DNA of 64,000 nucleotides from Isoptericola variabilis 225 (GTDB lineage Bacteria > Actinomycetota > Actinomycetes > Actinomycetales > Cellulomonadaceae). Position 1 is the first letter of the stretch. Each line of letters starts with the position of its first letter. A program made the translations under genes and the position numbers. Location of the stretch: NCBI RefSeq assembly GCF_000215105.1, contig NC_015588.1, forward strand, positions 248,001 to 312,000, given 5' to 3'. Under the pieces are notes generated by a model that did not search any database, had not been told where the DNA came from, and saw only the letters and a program-made list of their open reading frames with translations. Positions 18,373 to 25,593 of the stretch are shown piece after piece.

Positions 18373-18390
18373 GCTACGAAGGCGTAGGTT
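18356..18390. promoter_or_regulatory. Operator-like palindromes upstream of the dehydrogenase operon
   Basis: CCTACGCTTGCGTAGG at 18358-18373 is a perfect 16-bp palindrome. A second, related half-palindrome CTACGAAGGCGTAGG follows at 18374-18388, and AACCTACGC / GCGTAGGTT (18356-18364, 18382-18390) pair across both. Such TACG-rich dyads are typical of TetR-family operators in actinobacteria. The site is about 90 bases before the E1alpha start, and its first copy contains the stop codon of the phosphodiesterase gene. No adjacent regulator gene is present. Confidence 0.5.
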
Positions 18391-18475
18391 CGGCGGTGCT
18401 CCAGACAGCGGGCACGCCGGGCCGACCACGCCGCGCAGCCTTGCCCCCCAGGGGGCCGTCAGCGAAGGAGACCGC

Positions 18476-19636
18476 GTGAAGAACGACGCCACCGGCGGGT
18501 CCGACGTCGCACCCGCGGACGTCACGCCCCTCGTCCAGCTCGTCGCGCCCGACGGCAGCCGCGTCGTCGAAGCCGACAACGCCGTGTTCCGCGAGCGCGT
18601 CGCGCACCTCACCGTCGAGGACCTGCGCGCGATGTACCGCGACATGGCCCTCACCCGGAGGTTCGACGACGAGGCCACCGCCCTGCAGCGCCAGGGCGAG
18701 CTCGCGCTCTACGCGCAGAGCCGCGGCCAGGAGGCTGCCCAGGTCGGGTCGGGCCGCGCGCTCGCCGGCCAGGACTACGTCTTTCCCAGCTACCGCGAGC
18801 ACGGCGTGCTGCACGTGCGCGGCGTCGACCCCGTCGACCGGCTGCGCCTGTACCGCGGCGAGGACCACGGCGGCTGGGACCCGAACGAGCACAACGTGCA
18901 CCTGTACACGCTCGTCATCGGGTCGCACGCGCTGCACGCCACGGGCTACGCGATGGGGCTGCAGCGCGACGGGCTCGTCGGCACGGGCGACGCCGCGCGC
19001 GACACCGCGGTCGTCACGTACTTCGGCGACGGCGCCACGAGCCAGGGCGACGTCAACGAGGCGCTCGTCTTCGCGGCCGTGAACAACGCGCCGGTCGTGT
19101 TCTTCTGCCAGAACAACCAGTGGGCGATCTCCGAGCCGACCACGAAGCAGTCGCGCGTGCCGATCTACAAGCGCGGCGAGGGCTTCGGCGTGCCGAGCGT
19201 GCGGGTCGACGGCAACGACGTGCTGGCCTGCTACGCGGTCACCGCCGAGGCGCTCGAGCGCGCGCACTCCGGCGGCGGGCCGACGTTCGTCGAGGCGTAC
19301 ACCTACCGCATGGGCGCGCACACGACGTCGGACGACCCGACGCGCTACCGCGACCGGGCCGAGGAGGAGCACTGGCGCCGCCGCGACCCGCTCGAGCGGC
19401 TCGAGGCGCTGCTGCGCGCCGAGGGCGGCTGGGACGAGGAATGGGCTGCCGCGCTGCAGGCCGAGGCCGACGCGTACGGCGAGCGTCTGCGCGACGGCGT
19501 CCGCGCGCTCGGCGCCCCGCCGGCCGAGACCATGTTCGACAACGTCTACGCGACCGACCACGCGCAGGTGACCGCCGAGCGCGCCTGGTTCCGCGAGTAC
19601 GAGGCCGCGACGGCCGGCGAGGAGGTCGCCCGGTGA
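18476..19636 (+). CDS. pdhA: 2-oxo-acid (pyruvate-type) dehydrogenase E1 alpha
   Basis: A 386-residue E1 alpha subunit. LYAQSRGQEAAQVGSGRAL, YVFPSYREHGVLHVRG and the ThDP motif GDGATSQGDVNEALVFAAVNNAPVVFFCQNN near residue 181 are clear, and YRMGAHTTSDDPTRYR is the phosphorylation-loop region. With E1 beta it decarboxylates a 2-oxo acid and acylates the lipoyl group of E2. The sequence resembles actinobacterial heterodimeric pyruvate dehydrogenases, but branched-chain 2-oxo acids are possible; the alpha/beta type is distinct from homodimeric AceE. GAAGGAG precedes the GTG at 18476. The next start overlaps its stop (GTGA). Confidence 0.9.
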   Translation: MKNDATGGSDVAPADVTPLVQLVAPDGSRVVEADNAVFRERVAHLTVEDLRAMYRDMALTRRFDDEATALQRQGELALYAQSRGQEAAQVGSGRALAGQDYVFPSYREHGVLHVRGVDPVDRLRLYRGEDHGGWDPNEHNVHLYTLVIGSHALHATGYAMGLQRDGLVGTGDAARDTAVVTYFGDGATSQGDVNEALVFAAVNNAPVVFFCQNNQWAISEPTTKQSRVPIYKRGEGFGVPSVRVDGNDVLACYAVTAEALERAHSGGGPTFVEAYTYRMGAHTTSDDPTRYRDRAEEEHWRRRDPLERLEALLRAEGGWDEEWAAALQAEADAYGERLRDGVRALGAPPAETMFDNVYATDHAQVTAERAWFREYEAATAGEEVAR

Positions 19637-20619
19637 GCACCCAGACCCTCACGTTCGCGCGCGCCATCACCGAGGGCCTGCGCGCCGCGCTCGAGCAGGA
19701 CGAGAAGGTCATGCTCATGGGCGAGGACATCGGCCGCCTGGGCGGCGTCTTCCGCGTGACCGACGGGCTGCAGAAGGACTTCGGCGAGGACCGGGTGGTC
19801 GACACCCCGCTCGCGGAGTCCGGGATCCTCGGCACCGCGATCGGCCTCGCGCTGCGCGGCTACCGGCCCGTGTGCGAGATCCAGTTCGACGGCTTCGTCT
19901 TCCCCGCCTACGACCAGATCACGACCCAGCTCGCCAAGATGCGCTACCGCTCGCGCGGCCGGGTCGAGGTGCCCGTCGTCGTGCGCATCCCCTTCGGCGG
20001 CGGCATCGGCGCGGTCGAGCACCACTCCGAGTCGCCCGAGGCGCTGTTCGCGCACACGGCCGGCCTGCGCGTGGTGTCGCCCGCCACGCCGCAGGACGCG
20101 TACGACATGATCCGCGCCGCGATCGTCTCGCCCGACCCTGTGCTGTTCTTCGAGCCCAAGGGCCGCTACTGGTCCAAGGGCGAGGTGACGCTCGGCGCAC
20201 CCGTGCCCGACGGCGTGCTCGACACCGCGCGCGTCGCCCGGTCCGGCGACGACGTCACGCTCGTCGCGTACGGGCCGACGGTAGCGACCGCGCTCAAGGC
20301 CGCCGAGGCGCTCGCCGCCGAGGGCACGAGCGCCGAGGTCGTCGACCTGCGCGCCGTCTCGCCGCTCGACGTGCCCGCCGTCGCCGCCTCGGTCCGCAAG
20401 ACCGGGCGCTGCGTCGTCGTCCACGAGGCGCCGTCGTTCCTCGGCGTGGGCGCCGAGATCGCCGCGCGCGTGAGCGACGAGTGCTTCTACTCGCTCGAGG
20501 CGCCCGTGCAGCGCGTGGGCGGCTTCCACGCGCCGTACCCCGTCGCCAAGCTCGAGCACGAGTACCTGCCGAGCGTGGACCGCGTGCTCGACGCCGTCGA
20601 CCGCGCCCTGTCCTTCTGA
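19633..20619 (+). CDS. pdhB: 2-oxo-acid dehydrogenase E1 beta
   Basis: A 328-residue partner of E1 alpha. VMLMGEDIGRLGGVFRVTDGL, DTPLAESGILGTAIGLALRG (Glu activates the ThDP aminopyrimidine) and EIQFDGFVFPAYDQI mark the pyrimidine-binding domain; GAVEHHSESPEALFAHTAGL is the active-site loop. The C-terminal transketolase-like domain ends HEYLPSVDRVLDAV. It is coupled by GTGA to pdhA and followed after 11 bases by E2 with a GAGGAG ribosome site. Acyl specificity is uncertain, as for the alpha subunit. Confidence 0.9.
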   Translation: MSTQTLTFARAITEGLRAALEQDEKVMLMGEDIGRLGGVFRVTDGLQKDFGEDRVVDTPLAESGILGTAIGLALRGYRPVCEIQFDGFVFPAYDQITTQLAKMRYRSRGRVEVPVVVRIPFGGGIGAVEHHSESPEALFAHTAGLRVVSPATPQDAYDMIRAAIVSPDPVLFFEPKGRYWSKGEVTLGAPVPDGVLDTARVARSGDDVTLVAYGPTVATALKAAEALAAEGTSAEVVDLRAVSPLDVPAVAASVRKTGRCVVVHEAPSFLGVGAEIAARVSDECFYSLEAPVQRVGGFHAPYPVAKLEHEYLPSVDRVLDAVDRALSF

Positions 20620-20630
20620 GGAGGAGCACG

Positions 20631-22109
20631 ATGAGCACGCAGCGCTTCCCCCTGCCCGACGTCGGCGAGGGGCTCACCGAGGCCGAGATCGTCGAGTGGC
20701 GCGTCGCCGAGGGCGACACCGTGACGGTCAACCAGGTCGTCGTCGAGATCGAGACGGCCAAGTCGCTCGTCGAGCTGCCCTCGCCCTGGGCCGGCACCGT
20801 GACCGCCCTGCTCGCCGAGGAGGGCACCACCGTCGCCGTCGGTACGCCGATCATCGAGATCGCCACGGGTTCGTCGCCCGCTCCCGCCTCTCCGGAGTTG
20901 TCAGGCTCAGGCGGGGGTATGGACCAGCCTGAGCCTGACAACTCCGCGGAGAAGGGGTCCGGGTCCGTGCTCGTGGGCTACGGGACGGGCGAGGGTGCCG
21001 CCGGCCGCCGGCGCCGCCGTCGTGCCACCGCGACCCCCGCTCCCACCCCCGCTCCCACCCCCGCTCCCACCCCCGCTCCCGAGTTGTCAGGCGCAGACCG
21101 CGGTATACCGCGGCGTGAGCCTGACAGCTCGCAGGATGCGGGCGGGCCGGCGATCGCCAAGGCCATGGCGAGCGTGCCGGTCAGCGAGGGCGCGACGTCG
21201 GGCACGCGCGTGCTCGCCAAGCCGCCGGTGCGCAAGCTCGCGAAGGACCTCGGCATCGACCTCGGCTCGGTGCACCCGACCGGGCCGGGCGGCATCGTGA
21301 CGCGCGAGGACGTCGTCGCGCGCGCCGAGGCGTCCAAGCCGCAGACGCTCGCGACCTACCCCGACGACGACCAGCCGTGGCTGTCGACCGGGACGGTCAG
21401 CCCCGACGGGCGCCAGACGCGCGTGCCGGTGAAGTCGGTGCGCAAGCGCACCGCCGAGGCGATGGTGGCGAGCGCGTTCACCGCGCCGCACGTCACCGTC
21501 TTCCACACGGTCGACGTCACGCGCACGATGCGGCTCGTCGAGCGGCTCAAGGCCGACCGCGACTTCGCCGACGTGCGCGTCACGCCGCTGCTGATCGCCG
21601 CCAAGGCGGTGCTGCTCGCGGTGCGCCGCCACCCCGAGATCAACGCGAGCTGGGACGACGCCGCGCAGGAGATCGTCTACAAGCACTACGTGAACCTGGG
21701 GATCGCGGCCGCGACGCCGCGGGGGCTCGTCGTGCCGAACATCAAGGACGCGCACGCGCTCGACCTGCTCGGCCTCGCGCGGGCGATCCAGGACCTCACG
21801 TCGACCGCGCGCGCCGGGCGCACGACCCCCGCCGCCATGTCCGACGGCACGTTCACCATCACCAACGTGGGCGTCTTCGGCATCGACACCGGCACGCCGA
21901 TCCTCAACCCGGGCGAGGCGGGCATCCTGGCGTTCGGCGCGATCCGCGAGCAGCCGTGGGTGCACAAGGGCAAGGTCAAGCCGCGCTGGGTCACGCAGCT
22001 CGCGCTGAGCTTCGACCACCGGCTGGTCGACGGCGCGCTCGGCGCGCGCTTCCTGTCCGACGTCGCGCGCGTGCTCGAGGACCCGGCGCGCGGGCTGGTC
22101 TGGGGCTGA
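20631..22109 (+). CDS. Dihydrolipoamide acyltransferase (E2)
   Basis: A 492-residue E2 with one lipoyl domain (residues 1-80; lipoyl-lysine K44 in EIETAKSLVELPSP), a long linker (about 81-190), a peripheral subunit-binding domain (about 192-228, RVLAKPPVRKLAKDLGIDL...GGIVTREDV), a second linker and the catalytic core (about 265-490) with the active-site DHRLVDG near residue 462. It passes the acyl group to CoA. The linker is odd: two palindromic repeats (20894-20945 and 21081-21130) are translated in the same phase as PELSG...EPDNS and PELSG...EPDSS, with an Arg-rich patch and four PTPA units between them. No E3 gene follows, so dihydrolipoamide dehydrogenase must come from elsewhere. Confidence 0.93.
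   Translation: MSTQRFPLPDVGEGLTEAEIVEWRVAEGDTVTVNQVVVEIETAKSLVELPSPWAGTVTALLAEEGTTVAVGTPIIEIATGSSPAPASPELSGSGGGMDQPEPDNSAEKGSGSVLVGYGTGEGAAGRRRRRRATATPAPTPAPTPAPTPAPELSGADRGIPRREPDSSQDAGGPAIAKAMASVPVSEGATSGTRVLAKPPVRKLAKDLGIDLGSVHPTGPGGIVTREDVVARAEASKPQTLATYPDDDQPWLSTGTVSPDGRQTRVPVKSVRKRTAEAMVASAFTAPHVTVFHTVDVTRTMRLVERLKADRDFADVRVTPLLIAAKAVLLAVRRHPEINASWDDAAQEIVYKHYVNLGIAAATPRGLVVPNIKDAHALDLLGLARAIQDLTSTARAGRTTPAAMSDGTFTITNVGVFGIDTGTPILNPGEAGILAFGAIREQPWVHKGKVKPRWVTQLALSFDHRLVDGALGARFLSDVARVLEDPARGLVWG
20894..20945. repeat. Palindromic repeat, copy 2 (inside E2 coding sequence)
   Basis: Arms 20894-20912 (GGAGTTGTCAGGCTCAGGC) and 20927-20945 are exact reverse complements over 19 bp, with a 14-base centre holding GGTAT. 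Outer sequence, half-length and central GGTAT match copies 1 and 3. It is translated as PELSGSGGGMDQPEPDNS in the linker between the lipoyl and subunit-binding domains, without breaking the frame. Confidence 0.9.
21034..21080 (+). repeat. 12-bp tandem repeat encoding PTPA units
   Basis: CCCCCGCTCCCA is repeated four times (the last unit one base short), encoding (P-A-P-T) in the E2 linker. Such Pro/Ala-rich segments make flexible but extended linkers between E2 domains. Slippage would change linker length in steps of four residues without a frameshift. It directly abuts palindromic repeat copy 3. Confidence 0.9.
21081..21130. repeat. Palindromic repeat, copy 3 (inside E2 coding sequence)
   Basis: A 50-bp palindrome beginning GAGTTGTCAGGC and ending GCCTGACAGCTC, centred on the perfect 16-bp CCGCGGTATACCGCGG at 21098-21113. 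It is translated as ELSGADRGIPRREPDSS, the same phase as copy 2. Only a few arm bases are mismatched (21093, 21096-21097, 21114-21115, 21118 region and A/G at 21126). Confidence 0.88.
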
Positions 22110-22170
22110 CGGGGGAGCGTCACAGCGCCCGGCGACCGGAGCGGCGCCGCGCCGCCCCTAGGCTGGACGG

Positions 22171-24201
22171 GTGACCTCCGCAGCCCCCGTCGCGCCCCCG
22201 TCCGGCGGCACGCCGCGCCTGCCCGCCCGCCCGTGGTGGCTGATCGCCGCCGGGCCGGTGGCGGTCCTCGTCGCGGTCCTCGCCGTGCTCGCCGCCGGCT
22301 CGTACACGCACGCGTTCGACGCGCTGTCCGGGTTCTCCGACCCGGGCGCCGCCGTCCGGTACGGGCTGCCGGTCGCGACCGTGCTCGCCGAGCTCGCCGT
22401 GTCCGTGGCCCTCGGCGCGCTGGTCGCGGCCGCGTGCCTCGTCGCGCCGGGGCGCGCGCAGTCGCGGCTGCTGTCCGCGGCGGGCGTCGCGGCGGCCGTG
22501 TGGGCGCTCGCCGCCCTGGCCCAGCTCGTCCTGCGCTACTCGTACGTCTCCGCGATCTCGCCCACCGCCGCCGACTTCGGCACCGGCCTCGGCGCGTTCG
22601 TCACCGACATCCCGCTCGGGCAGGTCGGCCTCGCGATCGTCGCGATCGCCGCCGCGACGTCGGCCCTCGCGCTCGCGGTGCGGGGCGCCGTCGGCGCGCT
22701 GTGGGTCGCCGTGCTGCCGCTCGCCGCGCTCGCCGTGCAGTCGACGACCGGCCACGCGGCCGGCGCCGCCAACCACGAGCTCGCCGTCGGCGCGATGTTC
22801 CTCCACCTCGCGGGCGCGGCGCTGTGGGTCGGCGGGCTCGGGGCGCTCGCGGTCGTCGTCGTGCGCCGGTCGGGCGCGTCGGACTCCGCCGCCGACGCCG
22901 TCGCGCGCTTCTCGCCCGTCGCGGCGTGGTGCTTCGCCGCGGTGGGCGTGTCGGGCCTGGTCAACGCCTGGATCCGCATGGAGGAGCCCGCCGACCTCAC
23001 GACCCCGTACGGCACCCTCGTGCTCGTCAAGGCGATGCTGCTCGCGGTGCTCGGCGCGCTCGGCTGGACGCACCGGCGCTGGGTGGTGGGCCGCCTGGCG
23101 GACGCGCCCGAGCGCGTGCGACTTCTGTTCTGGCAGCTGCTCGCCGTCGAGCTGTCGGTCGTCGGCGCGGTGTCGGGCGTCGCCGTCGCGCTCGGCTCGA
23201 CCGCCCCGCCCGTGCCCGACGACGTCCCCGCGGACACGTCGCCCGCCTACCAGCTCACGGGCTCGCCGCTGCCGCCCGAGCCGACGCTCGCCCGGTGGTT
23301 CACCGAGTGGAGCCTCGACCCGCTGTTCGCGTTCGCGTGCGTGGCCGGGCTGGTGGTGTACCTGCGCTGGGCCGTGCGGCTCGCCCGCCGCGGCGACCGC
23401 TGGCCGGTCGGCCGGACGATCTCGTGGTCGGCCGGGATGGTCCTCATGTTCTGGGTGACGAGCGGCGGCCCGTCGGTGTACGGGCACGTGCTGTTCAGCG
23501 GGCACATGGTGCAGCACATGATCATGGCGATGGTCGTGCCGCTGTTCCTCGTGCTCGCGGCGCCCGTCACCCTGCTGCTGCGCGCGATCCCGGCGCGCAA
23601 GGACGGCTCGCGCGGCCCGCGCGAGTGGGTGCTCGCGCTCGTGCACTCCCGGTGGGGGCAGTTCCTCGCGCGTCCCGTGGTGGCCGCCGTGCTGTTCGCC
23701 GGTGGGATGGTCGCGTTCTACTACACGCCGGCGTTCGAGTTCGCGCTGACCAACCACGTCGGGCACGTGTGGATGGTCGTGCACTTCACGCTCGTCGGGT
23801 ACCTGTTCGCCAACGCGCTCATCGGGATCGACCCGGGGCCCGCGCGGCCCGGCTACCCGCAGCGCCTGCTGCTGCTCTTCGCCACGATGGCGTTCCACGC
23901 GTTCTTCGGCGTCGTCCTCACCTCCGGCACGTCGCTGCTCGCGGCCGACTGGTACGGCAACATGGGCCGTCCGTGGGGCCCGAGCGCGATCGACGACCAG
24001 CAGCGCGGCGGCGGCGTCGCGTGGGGCATCGGCGAGCTGCCGACGCTCGCGCTCGCGATCGCCGTCGCCGTCATGTGGACGCGGTCCGACGAGCGCGAGG
24101 CCCGGCGGCGCGACCGCCGCGCCGACCGTGACGGCGACGCCGAGCTCGCCGAGTACAACGCGATGCTCGCGCGGATGGCCGACCGCGACGAACGTCGCTG
24201 A
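22171..24201 (+). CDS. CopD/CtaG fusion membrane protein
   Basis: A 676-residue polytopic membrane protein. The N-terminal half (about residues 20-350) is a CopD-like domain, with TGHAAGAANHELAVGAMFLHLAGAALWVGGLGAL carrying conserved His residues. The C-terminal half (about 370-640) is a CtaG domain of the cytochrome c oxidase assembly/caa3 type, with LFSGHMVQHMIMAMVVPLFLVLAAP, NHVGHVWMVVHF and the late FHAFFGVVL. The pairing in one chain is common in actinobacteria and points to copper import or delivery to the terminal oxidase. The tail is Arg/Asp-rich and cytosolic. The exact metal path is inferred. Confidence 0.9.
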   Translation: MTSAAPVAPPSGGTPRLPARPWWLIAAGPVAVLVAVLAVLAAGSYTHAFDALSGFSDPGAAVRYGLPVATVLAELAVSVALGALVAAACLVAPGRAQSRLLSAAGVAAAVWALAALAQLVLRYSYVSAISPTAADFGTGLGAFVTDIPLGQVGLAIVAIAAATSALALAVRGAVGALWVAVLPLAALAVQSTTGHAAGAANHELAVGAMFLHLAGAALWVGGLGALAVVVVRRSGASDSAADAVARFSPVAAWCFAAVGVSGLVNAWIRMEEPADLTTPYGTLVLVKAMLLAVLGALGWTHRRWVVGRLADAPERVRLLFWQLLAVELSVVGAVSGVAVALGSTAPPVPDDVPADTSPAYQLTGSPLPPEPTLARWFTEWSLDPLFAFACVAGLVVYLRWAVRLARRGDRWPVGRTISWSAGMVLMFWVTSGGPSVYGHVLFSGHMVQHMIMAMVVPLFLVLAAPVTLLLRAIPARKDGSRGPREWVLALVHSRWGQFLARPVVAAVLFAGGMVAFYYTPAFEFALTNHVGHVWMVVHFTLVGYLFANALIGIDPGPARPGYPQRLLLLFATMAFHAFFGVVLTSGTSLLAADWYGNMGRPWGPSAIDDQQRGGGVAWGIGELPTLALAIAVAVMWTRSDEREARRRDRRADRDGDAELAEYNAMLARMADRDERR

Positions 24202-24210
24202 GCCCCGCGC

Positions 24211-25422
24211 TCAGAGCAGCGTGTCCAGCACGCGCGCGGCGAGCCCGTGCGCGGTCGTCGTGCCCAGCCCCGACAGCACCGCGACCGCGCGGACGCCCGG
24301 CAGCGGCTCGGCGACGACGAACGGCCCCCCGGGCGGCAGGCCCACGGCGCGGCGACCGAGGCGTGCCGGCGTCGCGGGCTCCAGTCCCGACGACGACCAC
24401 CGCTCGAGCACCCGCAGGTCCGCGCCGAGCAGCATGCGGGCCTCGGCGAGCAGCGCCGCGTCAGCGGCCTCGGAGCGGTAGGGTGCGACGGCGTCGGGCG
24501 TGCGCGCGGAGCCGACGACGAACGAGCCGTCCGCGCGCGAGGTGAACGCCAGGTGCACGCCGGCGTCGAGCACGCCGGGTGACCGGGTGCGCAGGCGCTC
24601 GCGCACGTCGACGAGCGCGGGGCTGTGCCCGAACGTCGGGTGGTGCAGCATCGCGCTGCCGCCGAGCACGGCGGGCAGCGCCTCGGTCGCGGCGTCCACG
24701 GCTCCGGGGGCCGTGACGCGCAGCCACTGCCGGTGCGCGCGCCGCACGTCCGCGTCGGCCACGGCGTCGGGGAAGAGCCGGTCGAGGTCGTGGCCCACCG
24801 CGACGACGACCCGCTTGGCGACGATCTCGCCGCGCGAGGTGCGCGCGAGCGTGCAGCCGCTGCCCGGCTCGAGCGTGTGCACCGCCGTCGACCACGCGAC
24901 GTCCACGCCTGGGCGCTCCGCGAGCCAGGCGGCGAGCGCCGGGACCGACTCGCGCGGCTCGAGGCGGACGTCGAGCGGGAGCAGGACGCCTCCGACCACG
25001 TCGTCGCAGGCCAGGGGGGCCTTCTCCTGCACGCCGGCCGCGTCGAGCAGGACGGCGTCGCCGTCGCGCATCGCGACGAGGTCGTCGAGCACGGCGAGCT
25101 CGGCGTCGGTGCGCGCCACCACGACCGAGCCCGTCTGCCGCACCCAGAAGCCGGCCTCGCGCCCCAGCTTGAGCCACCGCTCGCGCGTCGCGAGCGCGCA
25201 CGCGAGCGCGATGCCGTCCTGCGTGGTGACCGCCGCGTGGCCGTCGCCGCGGACCGACGCCCCGAGCGGGCGCGGGTCGCGCTCGACGACGACGACCGAC
25301 TGCCCGCGGGCCGCCGCCTCGGCGGCGTGCGCCAGCCCGACGGTCCCGGCGCCCACGACGACGAGGTCCGCCTTCGGGGGCAGACCGGCGGGGCGGGCGG
25401 GACGGGGCGACTGCGGTCTCAC
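24211..25422 (-). CDS. FAD-dependent oxidoreductase (DAO/TIGR03364-like)
   Basis: An amine-oxidase-like flavoprotein of about 403 residues. The dinucleotide loop is LVVVGAGTVGLAHAAEAAARG, followed by VVVERDPRPLGASVRGDGHAA; the C-terminal AVLSGLGTTTAHGLAARVL closes the FAD site. It fits the D-amino-acid-oxidase-like fold and resembles the TIGR03364 group often found near phosphonate or aminoethyl degradation genes, none of which are seen here. The start is uncertain: GTG 25422 places the flavin loop near residue 20, whereas a GTG at 25512 would add 30 residues without homology-like character. Substrate unknown. Confidence 0.82.
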   Translation of the reverse strand: MRPQSPRPARPAGLPPKADLVVVGAGTVGLAHAAEAAARGQSVVVVERDPRPLGASVRGDGHAAVTTQDGIALACALATRERWLKLGREAGFWVRQTGSVVVARTDAELAVLDDLVAMRDGDAVLLDAAGVQEKAPLACDDVVGGVLLPLDVRLEPRESVPALAAWLAERPGVDVAWSTAVHTLEPGSGCTLARTSRGEIVAKRVVVAVGHDLDRLFPDAVADADVRRAHRQWLRVTAPGAVDAATEALPAVLGGSAMLHHPTFGHSPALVDVRERLRTRSPGVLDAGVHLAFTSRADGSFVVGSARTPDAVAPYRSEAADAALLAEARMLLGADLRVLERWSSSGLEPATPARLGRRAVGLPPGGPFVVAEPLPGVRAVAVLSGLGTTTAHGLAARVLDTLL

Positions 25423-25593
25423 GTCCAGAATCTGCCCGACGGTGAACACGCTGCTCAAGGCACCGCCGGGGTTGCGAGGAGGTGTTCGCCCACTGTTCAC
25501 CTGAGGTTCCACGGGCCGTCTCCGGGGCGTCTCGTCGGGTCTCGGGAGGCCCGAGAGGTCCGAGCGTCACCGGGACTGTGATAGGACGAGCGT

